DNA of 64,000 nucleotides from Holtermannia corniformis (taxonomy: Eukaryota; Basidiomycota; Tremellomycetes; Holtermanniales), in the NCBI GenBank assembly GCA_001599935.1, contig BCIJ01000003.1, positions 952,424-1,016,423 of the forward strand, in the 5' to 3' direction. The position numbers and the translations under genes are program-made. The notes below the pieces were generated by a model. That model saw nothing but the letters and a program-made list of their open reading frames with translations. It was not told the origin of the DNA and made no database searches. Positions within the stretch are counted from its first letter, which is position 1. Every line of letters begins with the position of its first letter. Positions 31,586 to 41,443 of the stretch are shown here, in pieces.

Positions 31586-31981
31586 CTACAACTTGTTTGC
31601 ATATGGATCATGCGACACCCATCGTTCGGGCGCGGGCCCGAAACGCGTGAAAGTCAGACGGTTCAGCCACTGCTGATGCTCTTCCGAATCCATGTGATGA
31701 ATCGCGTCCCGAGGGTTCAAGTCGGCACTGTATTGCGGGTGGTCAGGATGCTGCCAATTGAGGTCGAGAAACGAAGTGATGCGCGAGTTATCGACCGAGC
31801 ACGAGCCTTGTACTTGCACACCCTTGTAGTCACCGCTGTCGTCGGGCATGAAATCGTAGCTCACTAACGTGCGTAAGGTGAAGCACTCGTTGGTGTGCGG
31901 ATCGTGTGAGAGCGTTGGCTGCCCGCTTGCCATCGAAGCCACGTCACCGCCGTCTGCTATCTGTTCTGTATCGTCACTCAT
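31586..31981 (-). CDS. Small orphan open frame
   Basis: Uninterrupted 131-codon frame, MSDDTEQIADGGDVASM to HDPYANKL. The composition is acidic and polar and reads like protein (SDDSGDYKGVQVQGSCSVDN-like strand segment, WQHPDHPQYSADLNPRD). No intron and no recognised family, so it could be spurious; convergent with the TSPO-like gene. Confidence 0.35.
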   Translation of the reverse strand: MSDDTEQIADGGDVASMASGQPTLSHDPHTNECFTLRTLVSYDFMPDDSGDYKGVQVQGSCSVDNSRITSFLDLNWQHPDHPQYSADLNPRDAIHHMDSEEHQQWLNRLTFTRFGPAPERWVSHDPYANKL

Positions 31982-32770
31982 ATTGCTCGATGCTAGGTAC
32001 GACGCCTTCAGCTTAAGCGTTTACGCAGGCTACTGGCTCTCAAAGAAGACTGCGACAAAGGAGTACATGTGAAGGGTGGGCTGTTGACTCGAGTATCATA
32101 ACTGGAGAAGCACTCGCAGAAGCACTCGCAGTGTGCCCTCTCTTGTCAATCTGTACGCCAACGCGTCCATGAGGGGATCGGAAGAGGGCCAAGCTGCATC
32201 CAAGTCGCCACCGTTCTAACAAGAGACACGATCAACTGCTGCCAGAGGTGTTTTAGCTCGGCTGGCGTCGTGTCGAAGGTGTTCCCGCCCACCCGCACCG
32301 GCAGACACGTGATGCATGACGCAGGACGTGGCTCCAACAGGCCATAAAGTACAACTCATAGGCGACTGAAACGGAGTGCAGACAAAGAGGAGGAAGAAGG
32401 GGAGGATGGCGGGTGAGCCTTGAGCTTGCAGCCGCCCTCGATGATGGCGAAAGACGGTTGAGCCAATCTTGAAAGCCGTCCCTTTGGCGATTCTGGCGAA
32501 ACTGCCAGAAATGCCAAAAGGCGGAGGCGGCTGGCAAGCTCCTAGTCGCTAACACATGCTCTCACCGTCCATCACTACCTTTGTTCGATCTTGGAAGGTA
32601 GGGGAACGATTGGTACCACGTACACGCACAATGGAAGAGGTCTCTTCGTGATGACGTGCAGGGCCTTTATCCCCTACTCCTTTAGCCCAAACCCAAATTT
32701 CGACAGTCGCAAATTGTATAAGAATCAACCCCGCGCCGACAGTCTAATCACCGACTGCTACTACTCTCAC
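31982..32770. other. Intergenic region, no supported gene
   Basis: About 790 bp. Contains a doubled GAAGCACTCGCA (about 32,106-32,131) and a perfect 7-bp inverted repeat TTCTGGC...GCCAGAA (about 32,490). A TATA box TGTATAAG (32715-32722) lies 50 bp before the next gene's ATG. Confidence 0.4.
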
Positions 32771-33156
32771 ATGTCTATCACAGTCGCGAACGCAACAGCT
32801 TTCCTGAAGGGCGCAGGTGAACTTGAGCAGGCCTTGTCTCTGACCCAGCGCGCTCACAACGGCCGACAGGGATCGACTCTGCTGCTACCCATTACACGCT
32901 GCTCACAGCCCTACAGGCGAACGGCACCACTATTGAGAAAAGCAGCTCATGCAATGCCCATTTGACAGATTCTACGCTGCTCTACGAAAGCAAAGTGATC
33001 TCTAAGGCGTGCTATGACCTTGGTGTCCCGGAAGACGTGGTGACAAGCGCATGGCGCAAGTGGCACAAGGACACCACTGGGTCAAGCTGTACCGATGATC
33101 TCGCTAACATGTCAGAGCGCGACCGAAAGTTTGTCTACAGTGGATCAATTGTTTGA
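32771..33156 (+). CDS. Tandem orphan family, copy 1
   Basis: Two exons. The intron (about 32,816-32,869, GTGAAC...GACAG) splits the Gly codon of FLKGAG-IDSAATHY. The product is about 110 residues, all-helical in appearance, without signal peptide: helix with ALQANGTTIEKS, then TDSTLLYESKVISKACYDLG and TSAWRKWHKDTTG, ending LANMSERDRKFVYSG. It shares intron position and phase and the motifs TD-x-LLYESK, KAC-x-x-LG-x-P, W-x-x-W and LSERD-K-FV with the gene at 33711. No known family. Confidence 0.6.
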
Positions 33157-33710
33157 AGAACCATGACAGAATTGCACGATTGTCAAATAGCGAGACTGTA
33201 TGCGATTTTCGTACCAGTGAGCTGTCCCCATCTCTTCCACATGTTCGGCAACCCCTTATCAATGCACATCGCATTCGTCTGCTACGTTTGTGAAGTACGT
33301 ATGGGATGACCCAGCGTCCCGTACCATAGCGACCCAAGCTCACTCCTTCGTCACCCGCCCGCCGTGAACGCACCCCTCATACCTTTGTGCTGGCCACGGT
33401 AAGTTCCGTGCCAACGCTCGGCTCAAGCTGATGGTCCGTGTCCTTCCTATGTCGCCTCTGGCTCGGCCAGACCCGGCCAGACCAGACAATGACGATAATG
33501 GATCGCAGCTAGCGCCGGTCTTACCTTTTTATAAAGAAGTTGTCTTTGCCTTGAGACATAACCGGCGTACTCTGCGAGAATCATTACTGGGTCCCTTCGG
33601 AACGGCAGCTAGTCAGCGCAGAGGTATATATTGACGGCGCTAGCCCCACAAAGCCCTTCCCCACTCGGACTACCACTTCTCACTAGAAGCTGAGCATCAT
33701 CCAGTTCAGG
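33157..33710. other. Spacer between tandem orphan genes
   Basis: 554 bp, no gene. TATATAT at 33625-33631, 80 bp before the next ATG, is the likely TATA box. Confidence 0.45.
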
Positions 33711-34082
33711 ATGTCGCTGACCTCTTCAACCGTACGAGAGTTTCTGACCGCAGCAGGTGAATTGTCAGGTCTATCCCAAAGTCGTATGGCACTGACAAGA
33801 CCCATAGGCGTGAACAGCCGTTCTCAGCAATATGACGTCGTGCGCGCTTTACAGGATAATACTGATACGATTAGGGCCAGCGAGCCCTACACAGCAAGAT
33901 GTACCGACGCACAACTGCTGTACGAAAGCAAGGAGTACACCAAAGCGTGTGTCGAACTTGGACTACCACAGAATGTCGCTCGAGAATCCTGGCGCACCTG
34001 GTACGAACAGACCACTGGCCAAGGTTATGCGGATACTGTGGAAAACCTGTCGGAGCGGGACAAGAACTTCGTCAATGCGTGA
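33711..34082 (+). CDS. Tandem orphan family, copy 2
   Basis: Paralogue of the gene at 32771. Intron about 33,756-33,808 (GTGAAT...CTGAC...CATAG) falls at the same place and phase, after FLTAAG. The product is about 106 residues: SRSQQYDVVRALQDNTDTIR, CTDAQLLYESKEYTKACVEL, ESWRTWYEQTTGQG, ENLSERDKNFVNA stop. Roughly 45% of aligned positions look alike by eye in the C-terminal half. Both are probably small soluble proteins of one lineage-restricted family. Confidence 0.6.
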   Translation: MSLTSSTVREFLTAAGELSGLSQSRMALTRPIGVNSRSQQYDVVRALQDNTDTIRASEPYTARCTDAQLLYESKEYTKACVELGLPQNVARESWRTWYEQTTGQGYADTVENLSERDKNFVNA

Positions 34083-34132
34083 CGCAAATGATATTTCCTA
34101 ATCATAGTCAGACTCATGCAGCGTGTTGCGCG

Positions 34133-34289
34133 TAAGAACTCGCTTTGCCAATGCTTGCCTCGACCATGGAATCTCTGTGGTGGAGACCGGCAAAGCGCGA
34201 GAACCTGGTATAAGACGCGCGAGGGCCTAGAATCCCCAGCGTTCGATGAGCTCACAGCCAAGGATCAGGCATTCGTCGCTCCTACGTAG
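34133..34289 (+). pseudogene. Tandem orphan family, broken third copy
   Basis: Only the C-terminal half is present. RFANACLDHGISVVETGKAR aligns with the TKACVELG segment of copy 2. A one-base frame change near 34,198 then leads into RTWYKTREGLE and LTAKDQAFVAPT followed by TAG, which matches RTWYEQTTG and LSERDKNFV. No start or first exon is visible upstream. Confidence 0.6.
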
Positions 34290-34879
34290 CGACGGGCTCT
34301 CAAGACTTGCCTTGAAGCGATGCGAGAAGATCACTCCAATTCAGGTCCCATCAGACTGGTAGCTCACAAGCTGGTTTTGACTTCATTGATATCCATCTCC
34401 ATACGTACTACGTGCCAAGGCCAAATGTCATCCTTAAGCGAAACAACGTCCCCACTTCCCACCCGAACAGCGTCCAAGTCGAAACAGAGGGGTTGAATTA
34501 TAACAGGTTGAGCCGTAGCTTCCGTCTCTCCCAGCGCCATTACGAGGTTCAGCGTGCGTTTGAGAAGCTGCCTCCTGGTTAGCCAGGATCGAATATGTGA
34601 AGAGCAGTGAGCACAGCATCTCAGCTATTTGGCGGGCGAGCAGGGGCGAGACTGCTTACGTCAGCAGTAAACGCCGTATCGCCGCTAACCTCTGTCGAGT
34701 GGCAGCGTGGATTTTGTGCATGCGTCTATGCCACTAGAATACAATGTCCTATACACAGTAAGGTCTCGAGCAAGCCTACATCCGTTATGCGCGGCCGCGT
34801 GCCCAATTTTGACCCATTCGCCAGCAAAGGAAAGCGGCAAAAGCGGCGCTGATCCCCCCGATCCTGCCGATTTGTCAGC
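34290..34879. other. Intergenic, no supported gene
   Basis: 590 bp between the broken orphan copy and the 3' end of the sugar transporter. Short frames only. Confidence 0.4.
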
Positions 34880-37800
34880 TCACGCCAGTTGGACTGCCAT
34901 ATGCGCTGACCTGAAGATGAGCCCGACCGAGTCGGGGCTACTAGCCTCGCCTCCTACAGCCTCCCGCTTTATCCAACGCGCAACCACCTCTCCCGCTGCC
35001 GCAATGGCATCGTCCACATCGCCGTCGGTCAAAGTGACATTGGCTGTCGGTGGGATCGCAGCGGGGTGATGCTCTGGCAGAGGGGATCGATTCGGTTCCA
35101 TGAGGTAGAAGATGATGGCCGACAAGAAAGTAACGAGAAATTGCGGAAGAACGATGAAAATGTTGTGAATGCCCTGGTAGCTCATCAACCGTTTCCTCCC
35201 GTGGCCCTGTGAAGTACTCACCAAGATAACACCTGCCTTTTCTGCCGTGCTTTGCCCTGCATCCTGCCCACCACTCGACTCGCGGCTGTGCCCGCCTCTG
35301 CGACCGTCCACCAACGTCTCCTCATCCTCGCGAAATGAATCCTCGAACCCACTTCGTGAACTCTCGTCGCTGTGCCGAATGACCACAGTCAATGGCGTTG
35401 AACTCCGCTGATGTCGCGGCACCTTTTCGATTGGCTCCTCGTCATCGTCGTCTTCGAGCTTGAACTGCTCTTCCCGGCTTATGCGGCGCGAAGGCGGTCG
35501 AGAACCAGACGGCGTATTGTCGAGGGATCCCCCCTGCGACTCTGGCAGAGGATAGTCGGCAGCGAGCGGATGGTGCACGGCCCGCAACGCGATAGATTGG
35601 TCCGAGACTCCTGGCTGGGTGTCGAGCAGGATAAGCTCGCCAAGCAACGAGAACGGTGCCCCTGTCAGAGTCAGTAAGGTGTTGCAAACTCGACGAAACT
35701 CGTACATTGGGAGATGGCCCAACAAAACCCAGTCAGTCCAATGACAAGGTAAGCACCACCAACGCTAGAGACGAACCTGCAATGCGTGAGCTGGATCATC
35801 CTTTGGCAATGCGCCGAGGCGGCACCCAGTACTGACCACGTCAACCCCATGCTGACCGCGAACAGACATTGACTAGCCGCCCAGACGTTTACCAATGTCA
35901 GCCCCCGAACCGGGACGGCCTCCATCAGCCGCTTGAGGTCTTTGATCTTTTCAATGACTTGACCATAGCGGCCCTCCTCTCGACCGCGTTTCCATGTCGC
36001 AGAGTTTGGTGGCGGCTCCAAGCTGTATTGAGCGCGACTTGATGCCGATTGCACACCCGAGTGTTCGACGAGGATCGGAAGGATGATCGAGGTGACAAAC
36101 GAGACGAGCGCTTGGACGAACATGGCTCGTGACCCTGCGCGCGTTGCCTCGTTCGCTAGTATCTCGGGGTCGATAGGGGGATCCGAGACGGGTTGAGCAC
36201 CTTTGTAGATCTCACCGACCCAGACCGTGGTGAAGAACATGATGGGGAACCAGCCGATCCAAGAGAAGAACTGTACAAAGCAGAGTGTGCGGATGGCAGG
36301 CGGCAGAGTGAAGATGTTGTCCCAGATCGATTTGAGATTAGCGAGGAAGTTGCCCTGCGATGAGGGGCGGCTGTGGTCGTTAGCAACCATCAACGAGCGG
36401 TCGAACGTACGCACTTATCGCGGAGGAGCACTCGCTCCTTGACCGCCCAAGCAGTGAACGTATGGGTGACGACTAGGATGATGCTGGTCAAGAACGACAG
36501 CACTTGCAGTTGCGTCTTGCCAAGAAAAGGGAGAAGCGGCGGAAGATCAATGTTGCCACTGCGTTGGGTTAGCGGGGATGCGCACACGGACTAGCAACCG
36601 GCGCACACAAAGAAACCCATGACGCTGCCGAAGCCGAACATCCGGCCCGCCCAGGCATTGCCATGCTCCTGTTGCGATGGCGGCAGCGTGTCGACCACAA
36701 GCGCTCGATCAGTCGCTTGCACTGCGGACCAGGCTCAGTCTTTGTGCGAACGCAAACACGACGGTTACGAACCAGCATTGATGGACTGTGCAACAAGCGT
36801 GTTAGGCCGAGATAGATGCATAGCTCCGTACGTACAAAGTCGATCAAGTAGATGGCCCATACCGCTATGATGATGGCCAGTGTTGAGATCTGTGCGAATA
36901 ATCAGCATTCGCAGTGTCCACTGCCGAAGAATTGTGCACTGACACCACCTGCAATCTCCCTCGCCCAACCGAGCAGCATCATGGCTACAACGGCGATAGC
37001 ACAGCCACCCAGCATATATGGTCGCCGTCGACCCAATCGGCTCTTCGAGCGATCAGCGAGCATGCCTGCGGTCACGTCAGCATAGTACTACAATGGTCGT
37101 ACGAGCTGGGGGACAGACCTATCAGAGGCTGCATGATGAGGCCCGACAATGGACCGGCTACGAACACGAGCGACATCAAGGACTTCGATAAGCCAAGCTC
37201 GAGCAGGTATGGCGAGGCTGCGAATCGTCAGCGCTGCCTTTGATCTACTGCAGAGAACTCACCGTAGCCCATCTCGATTGACCAAACGCACTAAGAGTGA
37301 TGTCAGCACCCGCGTCCTGGTAAGCAACATCAATTCGGCCCTAGACGCAAATGTGCATTGATGCGCACCGAATCCGAGCGACGTCTACCTGACGTACTGA
37401 GCTCCTCAGACGCAATGTGCACACCCAAGAGGGCTTCAACTCAGGGCAGACGGGATTTTGAATTGACAATTCGCTGACTATTGCTGTAAGGGCTACAGGA
37501 CGAGAGAAATGCCTGCAGCACAGGGCTGTGCCGTGATCCAATGGCCACAGACTAGTCTGGCAGACTGCCACCAGACAGATGTCATCGAGCCGACCGCCGA
37601 GGTTCCTCAAAGCACTTGGGCCTCAGCATGAGCGACAGATCGCACAGATCGTCTCGAGCCGATCCAGGTAAGCCTCAGCGCTGCGCACACCTTTGCAACC
37701 ATCAGCAGAAGACATGGCTTCTTCAAGCTGGCAGCGATAGATGTGATACTAGCGATGACGTAGATGGGCAAGCTGTGAACGACGGTATGCTGTCCTTGGC

Positions 37801-40486
37801 GGTGGCTGTCTTTCCTATGGGCGCCACATTCACAAGCCGTCTCATAGTCGCAACGACTGCAACACGCCCATCGATATTCGGAAACAGACTAGCTCGAGGC
37901 TAGCTGCTGGTCCTATGAGGCGTGTGACAGTCGAATCATCCATTAGACATAGCTATGCGACTGCCACTGAGACTTCTGAACACCGCTCGAGGTACGCTGT
38001 GGAATTGACCAGCACCGTTGAGCCACGGCTCTGCCAAGCAGCTGCTGCGAGCTGTGCACGCGAGACACCCTTAAATGGAACCGTTATCGGTTTGAGATAT
38101 GATGCTCAAGGCTGTGACGAGAGACGCTTCCGGCCCGGAGCGAGCAAATCCAGTTGCAGGATGTATCACAGAACATGGACTATGTTCATTCGATCGGAAC
38201 AAGCTCGGCGATGCCTTTGGTCGTCGCCACAGAGAGGTATGGTCGGCCCAGACAGCAGATTTGGCGCGGCATGCCACGCCGCCTCCATCTCCGTATCCTT
38301 TGACCAAGCCAAGTCTTGGCAGGATAGGAACCAATCGATACGAGGCGCATCGCACCTGATCATGGACACAGCCGGCTGTCGGCTACTCGACAGCTAACTT
38401 GCACCAAATATCAGGTCAAAATCCCGACAAATCGCTCCCCAAGTCGAGCTCAGTGCTCGGATCGAGCAGATGCCCAAACTCGGTTGACGCCACCTAACTT
38501 TCATGGCGCACGAGTTGGCACTTCGACAAGCTTGGCAGACAATTCTTAGCGAGGATTCTACGGCGTGAACATCAGAGGTTCTCGGAGCTCCGCAATACCT
38601 TCCAGTCGATCAGCGCCAGGCATGGGTCGGCTAGATCGGCATCGTTTTTCGACGGCGTACCAGCAGCTGACGTGAGGCCGTGACTGGCAACCAGCTGCAC
38701 TTTAGTCTGACGCAGGCCAACGCAACAGCTACAGCTCGTGTTGTAACGCTAGTGCGACCCCTTCGGAACCTGACGATACAAGCGCACGACGGCCACTACG
38801 TATGCCCTAGACCATCGAAAGCTGCTCACAGCCCGATGGTCAACGCAGTCGCAGATCGACTTTTTAATGCCAGACAGGATGATACCCCTAGTCACCCGGT
38901 ATGCAGAGACGACGGCAAATGACCAGTCAGCTCACAAAAGCTAATCGCCACCAGCTTGCGCCTCTGACTCGGTCACAAGATCTCAAGTTGCCGGCTTGAT
39001 CAAGCCACTCGTCCGCGGCGTCCGTGCGCAGAGGGCTGACGCGCTGTGATATCAGCTCGTAGCCACCGAGTTTTGAGTACAGGCGTGGTCTGCAGGTAGG
39101 ACGAGTTGAGTGGTACGGGACGCGCTTCTAGCGGTGGAGAGGGTTGGGTCGCTGCAGTGCTTCGCAAAGGCCCATCTCTACTAGCCGCCACCATTTTAAA
39201 TTGTATCTCAAAGCCGACACGCCACCTAGCTTGTGCTGGCTCACACGCTGGGCTCGAAACCCGAGCGTGGCTACGAGCACAAGTCGGAACGTTGCGATGC
39301 CACTGGCGCAGCACTCTTCTACAATCTTCAGCGCCGGAGGCCGAACACGAGTGACTAGACCAAGCCGGCAACTTGCGCCTTATTGATTAATGACCAAGCC
39401 GTCATACAATCTCTCCTGCGGCAACATCTCCGCATCTGAGCGCCGACGTCTTGGACCACTTGACAACGATCATGATCGACCTTTGAAAGATATGGCAATA
39501 ATGAGCAAGAGATAACCCCGTACGGGACACTAACATGTGAACGTTGCCTAGTCCGACCTGCCACAGCTAACAGAGTCCGCAGAGCGTAGCTATACCAAGC
39601 TACGGCTCTAGAGACACTCATAGCCTCAGCCTGGACCGACGAGGGTGCTCAGGGGCTCGAGGATATCGACACTTGTGCTCTTCGGGACCGTCTACACTCG
39701 CGCGAAACCGCGTACGTGCCATCTGAGCAGACAGACGTGAGCAAGCTGCCTTAAGGCAGCTTTCAAACGGCCACTGAAGAAAGCATATCTTGTGCGCGGA
39801 GTTGAGCGGCGATTGCGCCGTACGACATATCCAGACATGTAATGGTAGACATCCATCGACTCCAGCTCTGACGAGCTCGAGGTCCGGTATCACGTGCGTG
39901 TACTGGCGAGGATATGATTGTGAGCGTGGTGCAGATATCTGCAGACCTCATACACGCCGGCCAGACATCTCCACGAGCGAGTAAGCCATTGCCTCTTCGC
40001 AGGACCACAGGCACTCTCGACGGATATTGACCGGATGCGCGTGAGGTGCAGACTTCCGATGACCGATCAAGTCTGCCAGCGAGTAGCCGCTCTCTCAAAG
40101 TTGCCCAAGCTCGACGAGGAGCTGAGAGGGTCTCGCGATTCGAGCGACCGTAGCTAGACCCATATCAACGCGTGGCCTTTCGCTCATATGTCTCCGAAGG
40201 CGAAATAAGTCAGCGACGCCAGCTGGCGCTCGCGAACGCAGGCGCCGATCGATAGCACAACGTCTTGCAAGCGTAGCTGGACGCATCCATGGTCCATGCT
40301 CTCTCTGACCGCGCCGTCCACAGTCCGCAGCACGGCACTCACCTGCAGTCCGAGCATGCCGACGGTCAGCAGTGGCATGCGACCCCATTCGGGGCCTTTT
40401 ACGCCCGGGTTGCCGAGCCACTGCACATGATGGCTGCGCGGGTGGTCTTCGTCGGTTGAGGGCAGGATGAAGCCTGATCCTGTCAT
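34880..40486 (-). CDS. SLC45/Sut1-like sugar-proton symporter
   Basis: Glycoside-pentoside-hexuronide-type MFS transporter like S. pombe Sut1 (maltose/sucrose uptake). Exon 1 (40343-40486) gives GPEWGRMPLLTVGMLGLQ and joins, phase 0, to 37290 onward: CVWSIEMGYASPYLLELGLS, VAGPLSGLIMQPLIGMLADR, SRLGRRRPYMLGG, then VDTLPPSQQEHGNAWAGRMF and the second-half hallmark IRTLCFVQFFSWIGWFPIMF-FTTVWVGEIY. A very long Ser/acidic cytosolic loop (about 35,250-35,620) separates the last helices, which end YQGIHNIFIVLPQFL (or GIHNIF after splicing) and a polar tail. The 3.05-kb intron 37291-40342 is far longer than all others in the gene. All family motifs are present, so the gene looks functional if that intron is removed. 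Confidence 0.85.
37291..40342 (-). other. 3.05-kb intron of the sugar transporter
   Basis: Donor GTGAGT at 40342 and acceptor CTGACATCACTCTTAG ending at 37291 are consensus on the minus strand. The interior has scattered short frames on both strands, none conserved. It is less GC-rich than the exons and contains no LTR or inverted-repeat ends that I could pair. Probably an intron enlarged by decayed insertions. Confidence 0.55.
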
Positions 40487-40855
40487 TGTGAGGGTCGTGT
40501 GGTTCTAGGCTGTAGCGTGACGTGTTGGCATTGCTGCCTGCACCCTGATGGTGTTGCTTGGCGTGGTGGTGATGCTGCGAGTCAGTGAGGATGCCCTGGT
40601 CAGTACAGTACAGTCGCTGGTGGTGGTGGTGCTGCGCGTGGTTGATCCCGCGCCGCGTTGCGGGCTAAACAGGGTGGCGCTATTACACTTGGCGCCACAG
40701 TGGTACTTTTATAACTTTTCCTATTAAATTCACATTCCTCCAACGCTAATCAGCATTTCCACTCACCACCGACACCACCACCACCACCAAACCACCGCCA
40801 GGGATCTTTCCAGTGAGGCACTCTCCCACCACACCACACCAAACAAGCAGCAATG
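40487..40855. other. Divergent promoter, transporter and SNU13
   Basis: 369 bp between divergent starts. GTGGTGGTG-type tracts (about 40,560-40,635) and a CCACCACCA tract (about 40,765-40,800) are the only notable features. Confidence 0.45.
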
Positions 40856-41443
40856 TCAGCACCCAACCCCAAGGCTTTCCCTCTGGCCGATGCCGCGCTC
40901 ACCAACAAGGTCGGTCGATCGTCCCGCCAGCGCCAGCAGTCAAACTGACCCACTGCAGATCCTCGATCTCGTCCAGCAGGCTTCCCACTACAAGCAGCTC
41001 AAAAAGGGGTCAGTCTCACGCTACCGCCTAGCATGGAGCTCGGTGCTGACGACTCGCTCGCAGCGCCAACGAAGCGACCAAGACGCTCAACCGCGGCATC
41101 TGTGAATTCATCATCATGACGGCCGACGTCGAGCCGATTGAGATTGTGCTCCACCTCCCGCTCTTGTGCGAGGACAAGGTCGGTCCCGTCGCCCTTTATG
41201 CGCCCTCACTGACGCCCGCTCGCTCCTTAGAACGTGCCCTACATTTTTGTCCCGTCCAAGACGGCCCTCGGTCGCGCCTGTGGCGTCTCGAGGCCCGTCA
41301 TCGCAGCCAGCGTCACCACCAACGAGACGAGAGAACTCAACGCTCAGATCATTGCCATCAAGGTCTGTCGCTTGCTCTCTTGTCCGCTCGGGCTCGCTAG
41401 CTGACAATCTGCGTAGAATGAGATTGAGCGCTTGCTGATCTAA
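40856..41443 (+). CDS. SNU13: SNU13/15.5K, L7Ae-family snRNP and snoRNP protein
   Basis: Binds kink-turns in U4 snRNA and box C/D snoRNAs, acting in both splicing and rRNA modification. Five exons with 40-60 nt introns give 126 residues or so: [39 protein letters not shown], the RNA-binding [59 protein letters not shown], and an end IERLLI. Near-identical to the family across eukaryotes, including the [12 protein letters not shown] loop that contacts RNA. Confidence 0.96.

Noticed and set aside
37915..40421. Several 80-160 codon frames in the long transporter intron
   Set aside because: Overlap on both strands, no conserved motifs, and the flanking exons splice across them.
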